A stretch of 64,000 nucleotides of DNA, from contig NZ_FQVF01000002.1 in assembly GCF_900129155.1 (NCBI RefSeq), positions 124,001 through 188,000 on the forward strand, in the 5' to 3' direction. Source of the DNA: Marinomonas polaris DSM 16579. Lineage in GTDB: Bacteria > Pseudomonadota > Gammaproteobacteria > Pseudomonadales > Marinomonadaceae. Position numbers and translations under genes: made by a program. Under the pieces are notes generated by a model. That model saw nothing but the letters and a program-made list of their open reading frames with translations, was not told the origin of the DNA and did not search any database. The number at the start of each line of letters is the position of its first letter. Within the stretch, counting starts at the first letter, position 1. Below, piece after piece: positions 57,417 through 64,000 of the stretch.

Positions 57417-57527
57417 ATGTGGTATTTTGCTTGGGTTCTTGGCGTATTGTTGGCCTGTTCATTCGGCATCATCAATGCGGTTTGGTTAGAATTTAGTGGT
57501 TACGAAGGTGAAGAGGAGCAAAAGTAA
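57417..57527 (+). CDS. cydX: Cytochrome bd small subunit CydX
   Basis: A 36-residue open frame: MWYFAWVLGVLLACSFGII then NAVWLEFSGYEGEEEQK. It matches the CydX/YbgT family (one helix with conserved Trp, Leu-Gly and NAxWLE), the third subunit needed for stable haem binding in cytochrome bd. AGAGGA lies eight bases before the ATG. It is very short and easily missed. Confidence 0.93.
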   Translation: MWYFAWVLGVLLACSFGIINAVWLEFSGYEGEEEQK

Positions 57528-57532
57528 GCCTT

Positions 57533-59326
57533 ATGACGAGAGAGAAGGGAGCACAAAAAACTCGTCGAACTGGTCGAATTAAAACACCGGAAGCGGTATT
57601 TTTGGGACAGTTAGCGAATCAGCAGTCATCAAAATACCGTCTTGCACAAGGCTTCGGTGTTCTGTTTGCCGTGTCTTTGGTGTTGCAGGCTTGGGCGCTA
57701 GCGAATGTATTTTCAGATATGGCGCTGCACCAGTCTTTTTCTATATCTCTCTTAGTCGTTGGTTTATTTGCTCTACTAATCCGTGCCTTGGCTAACTTTG
57801 GTCGAGAACGTATTTGCACTAGCGCAAGCCGTGATATTCGTTACGGCTTGCGAGGTAAATTGGTGTCGCATCTGACAAATCTTGGGCCAGCGCGCTTAAG
57901 AATCGAAGAAGATGCGGCGCTTTCTACTCGTGTTTACGAACAAGTAGACGCGTTAGATGATTTCTTTAGTCGCTATAAACCACAAGTGTTTATGGTGACC
58001 TTAATTCCTTGTGTGATCCTACTCTCCGTTGTTTCTATTTCTTGGATCGCCTTCTTTGTTTTCATGATGACCGCGCCTTTGGTCATTATCTTCATGATCT
58101 TTGTCGGCCACAAAGCCGCACAAGCCAACCGTCGGCAATTTAATGTATTGGCCATGTTGTCCAATCAATTTATGGACTTGAACCAAGGTCTTGCCGAATT
58201 AAAACGCCTGAATAGAACTAATGAAGCACGAGAACGTTTGTCTGATAGTGCCAATGCCTATCAGAAAACCACCATGAGTGTTTTGGTGTTGGCATTTCTA
58301 TCTACCGCCACCCTTGAGCTTTTCGCATCATTGTCTATCGCCATGATTGCCTTGTATTTAGGGCTTGGCTTATTGGAAGTCTTGCCATGGCAAGTCGGAT
58401 CATCACCTGTTACCTTGACTCAAGCCATGTTCCTTTTATTGCTCGCGCCTGAATTTTATTTACCCTTGCGTCAGCTGGGTAACGATTACCACGCCAAGCA
58501 AAAAGCCGAAGCCGCCGCGACCGATTTATTAGAGATTTTAAACGCGGCGGTTCATACCGCTGCCTCGCAAGAAGAAGTAAGTCGTGTTGCTGGATCGAAT
58601 AATGCTGCAACCACCAATCAACTGACATCTATACAGTTTGAAAACCTAAGTTGGCGAGAAGACGGTCGTTATCGATTAGCGCCAATCACCGCGACAATTA
58701 ACAAAGGCGAACGCGTCTGGTTGAGCGGTGAATCGGGCGTTGGGAAATCCAGTCTCTTGCATCTTTTACTGGGTTTTGAAGAAAACTACCAAGGAATGTT
58801 TCTCGTGAACAGTCAGCCGTTTGGTGAACTGGATTTGGCCTCTTGGCGAGCAAAACTCGCTTGGTTGCCACAAACACCAGAATGGGTAAACGGCAGCATT
58901 CGTCGTAATTTACTTTTGGGTCTTGGCAGCAAAGAGGGAGCAGCGCTTCCAAGTGAAGACGAGATAAATGCCGCGCTGCGAGAAAGCCAATGTGATGACT
59001 TTATTCAAGCGTTACCAGCAGGACTGGAAACTAAACTAACCGAGCTAGGCGCAGGGCTGTCTGGCGGACAAATGCAGCGTCTTTCTATTGCCCGAGCTTT
59101 ATTGTCAAAAGCGGATATGTGGCTGCTTGATGAACCTTGTTCTGGCCTCGATAAAGAAACCGCTCAAACGGTGCTTGAGACGTTGGAAAAAGCATCAAAA
59201 GGCAAAACCTTACTCATCGTTAGCCATGACACGCATCCCATTGCATGGGTCGACAAACATTGGGCGTTAACCAAAGGAGGCTTGCATGAGCAGTCACGCA
59301 AAGAAAACCGCCAAGCTATCGCTTAA
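57533..59326 (+). CDS. cydD: Thiol-reductant ABC exporter subunit CydD
   Basis: A 597-residue half-transporter with an N-terminal membrane domain and a C-terminal ATPase: Walker [12 protein letters not shown], signature LSGGQMQR, Walker [12 protein letters not shown]. Together with CydC it exports cysteine and glutathione to the periplasm, which is needed to assemble cytochrome bd. It starts six bases after cydX and overlaps cydC by 41 bases. Its N-terminal 25 residues are polar and slightly longer than in E. coli. Confidence 0.95.
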   Translation: MTREKGAQKTRRTGRIKTPEAVFLGQLANQQSSKYRLAQGFGVLFAVSLVLQAWALANVFSDMALHQSFSISLLVVGLFALLIRALANFGRERICTSASRDIRYGLRGKLVSHLTNLGPARLRIEEDAALSTRVYEQVDALDDFFSRYKPQVFMVTLIPCVILLSVVSISWIAFFVFMMTAPLVIIFMIFVGHKAAQANRRQFNVLAMLSNQFMDLNQGLAELKRLNRTNEARERLSDSANAYQKTTMSVLVLAFLSTATLELFASLSIAMIALYLGLGLLEVLPWQVGSSPVTLTQAMFLLLLAPEFYLPLRQLGNDYHAKQKAEAAATDLLEILNAAVHTAASQEEVSRVAGSNNAATTNQLTSIQFENLSWREDGRYRLAPITATINKGERVWLSGESGVGKSSLLHLLLGFEENYQGMFLVNSQPFGELDLASWRAKLAWLPQTPEWVNGSIRRNLLLGLGSKEGAALPSEDEINAALRESQCDDFIQALPAGLETKLTELGAGLSGGQMQRLSIARALLSKADMWLLDEPCSGLDKETAQTVLETLEKASKGKTLLIVSHDTHPIAWVDKHWALTKGGLHEQSRKENRQAIA

Positions 59327-60953
59327 GCGCCTTTTATTGGCGAATCCTTGGGGATTTATCATTCCCGTTATGACTGGCATCGCCGCGACCTTGGCGGGTG
59401 TTGCGCTGTTAGGCATATCCGGTTGGTTTATTTCTGCTGCGGGTCTTGCGACGGCACTGGGTGGCGCGCTAGCTTTCAACTATTTAACGCCCGGCGCTAT
59501 CGTGCGAGGCATGGCAATCCTCAGAACAGCAGGGCGTTATGGCGAACAAGTTACCGCGCATAATCATTTATTGGGATTACTGCGAACTTTGCGTCTTTGG
59601 GTATGGGATCAACGAGTCGCGAAAGACGTGGCGAACCTTCATGAACAAAGCCGTGGCGATTTGCTACAGCGACTAGTCAGCGATCTTGACCAAATTATTC
59701 GTTGGCCTTTGGTCGTCTTCCTGCCTTGGATCTATGCGTTATTGGCGTATGCCGCTGTAGCGATTTTTGCCTACTTCATCTTGCCCTCGTTACTGTGGCC
59801 ATTATCTATTGCTGCGCTATTTCATGTTTTCGTTGTGCCTTATGTATGTGGGCATTTTGCCAGCCATGCGGTGCACGTTGGGCAGATTTTAGGTGTCCAC
59901 CGTCGTAGTCGCTTTGTCAGTTTGTTTTCTGCTTTGATTACTTTGACCATTCGTGGACATTGGGGAGATTACGCGCAACGCCTTGGTGAACTGGACGAAC
60001 GACAACGGCGCATGGAAATTCGTATCCAGCAAGCCGTGAGTTTGGGTCGATTATTGGCTTATGGTGTGACTATTATCCTACTTGCTAGCAGCTTCTATTT
60101 ATTGGGCAGCTTTGATGCAGAAACGAGTCGTTGGACATTATTAGACGGTGTTCAAGGCACTTGGGTTGTGGGGTTTGTCTTATCTTTATTAGCAGTGAAT
60201 GAGCTGGTATTGCCCTTAGTGCAATCCTTTGTCGCACAAGGTCAGTCTCAGGTTGGCCTACGTCGTTTAAATCAATTACATCAAGATGCCAAAGTCCAAC
60301 CAGAAAGCAAAACACAAGCGATTCATCGCATGTCATTCAAACATTGGCGTGGCTTTCATGCCTCAAGTGGCATGGGCAATCAGGCAATTGATTTTTGTGT
60401 TCAAACTAGTGAATCAATATGGCTTCGTGGCGCCAGCGGTTCAGGCAAATCTACCTTATTGGCCTCCATTGCAGGCGACTGCTTGTCCTCTGGTGATGCA
60501 TTAATTAACAATGAAAAATGCGACCTTTACAGCAACCAATCGTACCAAGCACAGCTAAGCTACTTACCCCAATCTCCCTATATCTTCCAACAAAGCATTG
60601 GCGCGAACTTACGCCTTGGCAACCCAGAATCAACCGACGACGAACTCTGGTCTGTATTGGAAGCCGTCGCCCTAGCTGAATGGGCACGCAACCTACCCAA
60701 TGGCTTGGAAACCTTACTTAGCTCACAAGGCCGCAACCTTTCTGGCGGACAACGTAAACGCCTCGCGTTGGCGCGCCTGCTGCTAAGACAGTCTCCCGTC
60801 TTACTACTAGACGAACCCTTTGATGGACTAGACAAAGCTACCATTGAGACTATTTGTCACTCGCTTCAGAGCGACTACAAACCGGATATTTTGATTCTCG
60901 TCAGTCACGTTAGCAGTCGCATCGGCGACAGCTCAAGAGTTATAGAGCTTTAG
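59286..60953 (+). CDS. cydC: Thiol-reductant ABC exporter subunit CydC
   Basis: A 555-residue partner of CydD: membrane helices in the N-terminal half and an ATPase with Walker [11 protein letters not shown], signature LSGGQRKR and Walker [19 protein letters not shown] ribosome-binding sequence inside the end of cydD drives its start. It closes the cyd operon, and the composite repeat array begins just after its stop. Confidence 0.95.
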   Translation: MSSHAKKTAKLSLKRLLLANPWGFIIPVMTGIAATLAGVALLGISGWFISAAGLATALGGALAFNYLTPGAIVRGMAILRTAGRYGEQVTAHNHLLGLLRTLRLWVWDQRVAKDVANLHEQSRGDLLQRLVSDLDQIIRWPLVVFLPWIYALLAYAAVAIFAYFILPSLLWPLSIAALFHVFVVPYVCGHFASHAVHVGQILGVHRRSRFVSLFSALITLTIRGHWGDYAQRLGELDERQRRMEIRIQQAVSLGRLLAYGVTIILLASSFYLLGSFDAETSRWTLLDGVQGTWVVGFVLSLLAVNELVLPLVQSFVAQGQSQVGLRRLNQLHQDAKVQPESKTQAIHRMSFKHWRGFHASSGMGNQAIDFCVQTSESIWLRGASGSGKSTLLASIAGDCLSSGDALINNEKCDLYSNQSYQAQLSYLPQSPYIFQQSIGANLRLGNPESTDDELWSVLEAVALAEWARNLPNGLETLLSSQGRNLSGGQRKRLALARLLLRQSPVLLLDEPFDGLDKATIETICHSLQSDYKPDILILVSHVSSRIGDSSRVIEL

Positions 60954-60974
60954 CTCTATAACTCCCTAGCTAAT

Positions 60975-62130
60975 CGTAGGGCATCATAAGCGCAGCGTAA
61001 TGTGCCGTTGAAAGCGAAGCTTTCATTGTGGGTCGCGGCTTTAGGCCGACGCGGAATTCATGTTCCATTCAAACGTTTTATATTCCCGGCCCTTTTTCCG
61101 CTCTGCTGAGCGGGTAACTTTTTGCTAGCGCCCAAAAAGTAACCAAAAATTCGCTTTACGATCTTTAATGCCTGATTTTCCTCATAGGAGCATGATTGCT
61201 ACCTACGCTCGTTATATCGTAAGGCATAGATTGGCCTTGCTGTTCGAGAGAGTCTTTCTGTTAATGACCCTGAAACTCCATAAAGTCGCGCAACTTCGTC
61301 GTGTCGAACTGACTTCTTGGGTACTAAATTCCCTCCCCTTATGTCTTCCAAGGGGAGGGTTAGGGTGGGGTTGTTCTTTGGGGCTTCAAATGTATTTGCT
61401 TCCTCTCAATTGCTTTTAACTGCAGGTTTATTCCGCTCTGCTGAGCGGGTAACTTTTTGCAAGCGCCCAAAAAATAACCAAAAATTCGCTTTATCGGGCT
61501 ATCGCCCAAACGTCTAATTTATTTTGTTTAAGGTAGCGTTTAGCAACACGACTTTTACCGTAAGGCATGGATTGTTCAATTGGTGGGAGATAAACCTTCA
61601 AACAATGACTCTGAAACTCCATAAAGTCGCGCAATCGGGATTGCGTCGAACTGACTTCATCGTAGCCATTCGTGTAAAACCAAAGCGTAGGGCATCATAA
61701 GCGCAGCGTAATGTGCCGATTGAAAGCGAAGCTTTCATTGTGGGTCACGGCTTTATCCCGACGTGGAATTCATGTCCCATTCAAAACGTTTTGTATTCCC
61801 GACCTTTTTTCCGCACTTTAATTCAGGGAAAAGCTGAGCGGGTAACTTTTGCCAAACGACGCAAAAGTAACAAAAAGGTCTCTTTGTCGGGCTTTCGCCC
61901 AAACGTCTCATTCAATTTGTTTAAGGTAGCGTTTAGCAACACGACTTTTACCGTAAGGCATAGATTGTTTATTTGCTGGGAAGTAGATCCTCAAACAATG
62001 ACTCTGAAACTCCATAAAGTCGCGCAACTTCGTCGCGTCGAACTGACTTCACCGTAGTAAAACCAAAGCGTAGGGCATCATAAGCGCAGCGTAATGTGCC
62101 GTTGAAAGCGAAGCTTTCATTGTGGGTCGC
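60975..62130 (+). repeat. Tandem array of composite intergenic repeats (modules A, B, C)
   Basis: Three sequence modules recur in fixed order. Module A (starts CGTAGGGCATCATAAGCGC) is at 60975-61100, 61686-61812 and, truncated, 62069-62130. Module B (starts near GCTGAGCGGGTAACTTTT) is at 61098-61160, 61433-61515 and 61833-61908. Module C (contains CATAAAGTCGCGCAA and ends CGAACTGACTTC) is at 61219-61316, 61525-61658 and 61918-62050. Full A-B-C units repeat every 385-400 bases. Modules A and B contain small hairpins (TGAAAGC-GAA-GCTTTCA, CCGCTC-TGCT-GAGCGG). The copies have drifted, and short open frames across them do not stay in step. They look like mobile or amplified intergenic elements; function unknown. 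Confidence 0.85.
61331..61375. repeat. Hairpin insertion inside the repeat array
   Basis: CCCTCCCCTT and AAGGGGAGGG form a perfect 10-base stem (61331-61359), followed by TTAGGGTGGGG. This small element resembles dispersed intergenic hairpins and interrupts the A-B-C order between the first module C and the second module B. Confidence 0.55.
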
Positions 62131-62480
62131 ATTTTCTTCTCGACAAACAATGGCCCCAGATCTAATAAAGAAAATGTATTTTATGTCTGCATATACAGTT
62201 TATTTTTTAATAGAGAACTTCCTTGCGCGTTTAGCCACTTTAAATAAACCAATTGTACGCGTTTTGTACTGGTAGAAAGTAAGAAAGTCTTTTAGTATCA
62301 ATGAATAAGGATTCATAGAGCAGAAATAACGTGCTGTGGATAAATGAAATAACGCGCACGCTCGTTTTTCCAGTTTTAGACTTTGTCAATATCTATATTT
62401 ATGTCTTTAAGGTCAGTGACTTATAGTGATGCTAAGGCAGTTTCTGAAATATGTAAACGCGCATGCGCATTAAAAAAATG
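62131..62480. other. Intergenic stretch before the first gene cassette
   Basis: About 350 AT-rich bases between the repeat array and the cassette. Two copies of GAAATAACG lie at 62323 and 62346, and GCGCATGCGC is a palindrome near 62459. GTTAAAT at 62480-62486 fits the integron core GTTRRRY. This may be an attI-like site, but no integrase gene lies upstream. Confidence 0.35.
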
Positions 62481-62505
62481 TTAAATGAAATCGAGCGGAA
62501 AAAGT

Positions 62506-63411
62506 ATGTCACAGGAAAAAAGTATAAGAATCTATATTGATAATTTTGTTGGTGATGACGGCGAAGCTTTTGCGACAACTTTGAAAGAAAAGCTGGCGGG
62601 ATTGAAAATTGATTCGATGTATGAAACTTTCAGTTTTACTGACCTAGGTGAAGGAAATGAAGCAGATCCAAATAATGAAGCTAATACTATAAGCGCAATC
62701 AATAATTCTGATATCGTCATTCCGATAGTCACTACTAGTTTTATAAGTTATGTAACCCCGAGGATAGAGTATGCTTATAATTCTATTATTGGTTCTAAAA
62801 ATCGATACTTTTTTCCAGTATTACTAAAGGCGACAGACTGGAGTAGTCATGAATGGCTAGTGAGGTCTCAGCTAATCCCTAGAGATGCCACCCCGCTTTA
62901 TGAGCACAGCGATAATGAACAAGAAAATTCAATTAATGAGCTAATCAAGTCCGTTAAGACCTCAATTGTGAGGTTATCAAAAGAATTTCATGAAGATGTA
63001 GAAAAGCCAGCAGCACAAGGTAATGGAAAAGGTCTTGTTTTTATTTCACATGATCACGACGATGCAGACTTTGCAGAGTTATTGAAATTAAGACTAGAAA
63101 AAGAAGGAATTGAAAGTTGGATAGATACAGAAAGGCTTAAAATTGGCCAAGATTGGAGAGAAGAAATTGACCAAGGCATTAAAGATAGCGTGGCTGTAAT
63201 AGCCATTATGACTCCGGAAGCTAGAAAATCTGAATATGTTACCTATGAATGGGCATTTGCATGGGGGAAAGGGAAAAAGATATTCCCTCTAATGCTAAAA
63301 CAAACACAATTGCACCCAAGACTTGAGTCCTTACAATATTTGAACTTTACAAATAACCCAACTAGGCCTTGGGAAGAATTGATCTCTTCAATACGAGAGG
63401 TTATCAATTGA
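62506..63411 (+). CDS. Protein with two tandem TIR domains (candidate defence effector)
   Basis: The ATG at 62506 (GAGCGGAA upstream) gives 301 residues; an ATG at 62485 is in frame. An N-terminal TIR-like domain (about 1-155) has the strand IRIYIDNF, SDIVIPIVTTSFISYVTPRIEYAY and a terminal LIPRDATPLYEHSDNE, as in effector TIR proteins. A canonical TIR domain (about 170-295) follows: GLVFISHDHDDADFAELL, GIESWIDTERLKIGQDW, and SEYVTYEWAFAWGKGK, where the Glu fits the NADase catalytic residue. TIR proteins in bacteria often cleave NAD+ or make cyclic ADPR-like signals during phage attack. Here the gene is a cassette beside an attC site. No Thoeris partner is next to it. Confidence 0.85.
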   Translation: MSQEKSIRIYIDNFVGDDGEAFATTLKEKLAGLKIDSMYETFSFTDLGEGNEADPNNEANTISAINNSDIVIPIVTTSFISYVTPRIEYAYNSIIGSKNRYFFPVLLKATDWSSHEWLVRSQLIPRDATPLYEHSDNEQENSINELIKSVKTSIVRLSKEFHEDVEKPAAQGNGKGLVFISHDHDDADFAELLKLRLEKEGIESWIDTERLKIGQDWREEIDQGIKDSVAVIAIMTPEARKSEYVTYEWAFAWGKGKKIFPLMLKQTQLHPRLESLQYLNFTNNPTRPWEELISSIREVIN

Positions 63412-63420
63412 GGGTAGATC

Positions 63421-63495
63421 ATTTAACAAGTCAATCAACTTCGCGCCTTCGGCGCCGGACGCAGCAAAGCTGCGCAGGTTATTGAGGCGTTAACC
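63421..63495 (+). other. attC recombination site
   Basis: The site starts ATTTAAC (R'' core RYYYAAC) and ends GGCGTTAACC (R' core close to GTTRRRY, cut between G63489 and T63490). The outer arms TTAACAAGTCAATCAAC and GTTATTGAGGCGTTAA pair with small bulges, as attC arms do. Two further hairpins sit in the middle (GCGCCTTCGGCGC and CGCAGC-AAA-GCTGCG). The size of about 70 bases fits typical attC sites. Confidence 0.82.
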
Positions 63496-63509
63496 CTCAC
63501 TGGAGTCGT

Positions 63510-63980
63510 ATGAAATTATCGTTAATCGCAGCAGTTTCTGAAAATGGTGTGATAGGCTCAGGCTTAGATATACCTTGGTCTGTTAAAGGTGAGCAGTTGC
63601 TGTTTAAAGCTATGACATATAATCAATGGTTAATTGTTGGTAGAAAGACTTTTGAGTCTATGGGGAAGCTCCCAAATAGAAAATATGCGGTAATTACTCG
63701 CTCTGGGTTAAAATCAGACGATAAAGATGTATTCTATTTTTCATCAATTGATAATGCATTATCTACACTGAAAAATGTTACCGACCATGCATTTGTGTCT
63801 GGTGGTGGAGAAATTTATAAAGCACTTATCCATCGCGCCGATTCACTGCACATATCGACTGTCCATACAGATATTGACGGTGATGTGTTTTTTCCTCAAG
63901 TTCCTGATGGCTATAGTGAAGTATTCAAACAACGATTTAGTTCAAACTTAGATTATACGTATCGCATTTGGCAAAAGTAG
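63510..63980 (+). CDS. dfrA: DfrA1-like dihydrofolate reductase (trimethoprim-resistance type)
   Basis: A 156-residue [36 protein letters not shown], the NADPH site [22 protein letters not shown] and [10 protein letters not shown] are all present. The wording is very close to integron-borne DfrA1 ([30 protein letters not shown]), including Glu at the position where chromosomal FolA has Asp27. It makes tetrahydrofolate from dihydrofolate and NADPH. GGAG precedes the ATG, 20 bases after the cassette join. Resistance is inference from family; a true chromosomal folA is not in the window. Confidence 0.92.
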   Translation: MKLSLIAAVSENGVIGSGLDIPWSVKGEQLLFKAMTYNQWLIVGRKTFESMGKLPNRKYAVITRSGLKSDDKDVFYFSSIDNALSTLKNVTDHAFVSGGGEIYKALIHRADSLHISTVHTDIDGDVFFPQVPDGYSEVFKQRFSSNLDYTYRIWQK

Positions 63981-64000
63981 ATTTAGGGTCAAAAGTAGAT

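Larger units (their letters stand above)
62481..64000 (+). mobile_element. Integron-type gene cassettes (two, the second cut by the window edge)
   Basis: Cassette 1 runs from the core GTTAAAT (cut after G62480) to the end of an attC site at 63489. Cassette 2 begins at 63490 (TTAACC) and carries the DfrA-type gene to the window edge. Both genes read in the same direction, start soon after the core and have no promoter of their own, as expected for cassettes. No integrase gene is in the window, so this is either part of a larger array or an isolated attC cluster. Confidence 0.75.

Noticed and set aside
60975..62130. Three short open frames inside the repeat array (near 61168, 61317 and 61713)
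   Set aside because: They cross module borders, differ between copies of the same repeat and translate restriction-like repeats of the DNA, not a conserved protein.
60975..62130. CRISPR array
   Set aside because: The repeats are hundreds of bases long, diverged and not separated by unique spacers of equal length.
1..64000. tRNA, rRNA, riboswitch or prophage genes
   Set aside because: I looked for cloverleaf-like and conserved RNA sequences and for phage structural genes and recognised none; a covariance search would be needed to exclude them.

Overview
The window looks like the chromosome of a marine gammaproteobacterium in or near Marinomonas (Oceanospirillales). This is inferred from gene content and protein style only: moderately AT-rich DNA, a type 2 ArgC, two MCPs, a TRAP transporter, an OlsF-like acyltransferase, a cydABX-cydDC locus and a gene cassette with an attC site. 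No rRNA, tRNA, prophage or CRISPR was seen. Genes run on both strands and many convergent pairs are separated by clear inverted-repeat terminators. LAYOUT. 1-16.6 kb: the start of a 2OG-Fe dioxygenase gene, a chemotaxis receptor, an ABC exporter, a three-gene glycogen/alpha-glucan operon (GH15-like protein, glgB, glgX), a second chemotaxis receptor, a YqaA-type membrane protein, a SPOR lipoprotein and a YdgA-like protein. 16.8-24.7 kb: a catabolic operon (class III CoA-transferase, HMG-CoA-lyase-like enzyme, TRAP transporter DctP-DctQ-DctM) with a LysR regulator, then a divergent FAH/MhpD-like gene and a transglutaminase-like protein. 25-40.4 kb: MATE pump, LysR/CMD divergent pair, COG2509 flavoprotein, HAD phosphatase, SLC13 carrier, argC, MFS pump, a KefB-like antiporter, hemG, an RsgA-type GTPase and agmatine deiminase. 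40.5-47.2 kb: a small lipoprotein with a candidate sigma-54 promoter beside a sigma-54 activator, unknown proteins, a eukaryote-type HisA, arfB, a MetY-type sulfhydrylase and a DUF1289 protein. 47.3-53.3 kb: a tight seven-gene operon (DedA, ATP-grasp, DinB-like, NRDE/TANGO2, YHS, DoxX-like, OlsF-like acyltransferase) suggesting membrane-lipid work. 54.6-61 kb: cytochrome bd oxidase (cydA, cydB, the 36-codon cydX) and its assembly exporter cydDC. 61-62.1 kb: a noncoding tandem array of composite structured repeats. 62.5-64 kb: integron-type gene cassettes, the first encoding a protein with two TIR domains and ending in an attC site, the second encoding a DfrA1-like dihydrofolate reductase. HOW IT FITS TOGETHER. 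Most of the window is housekeeping and nutritional: storage glucan turnover, carboxylate uptake and CoA-dependent cleavage, amino-acid and haem biosynthesis, and respiration at low oxygen. The accessory part is the last 3 kb, where a repeat array abuts a cassette segment with a candidate NAD-consuming TIR defence gene and a trimethoprim-insensitive-type DHFR, and no integrase is visible. That cassette segment and the OlsF operon are the best places to look for new biology.
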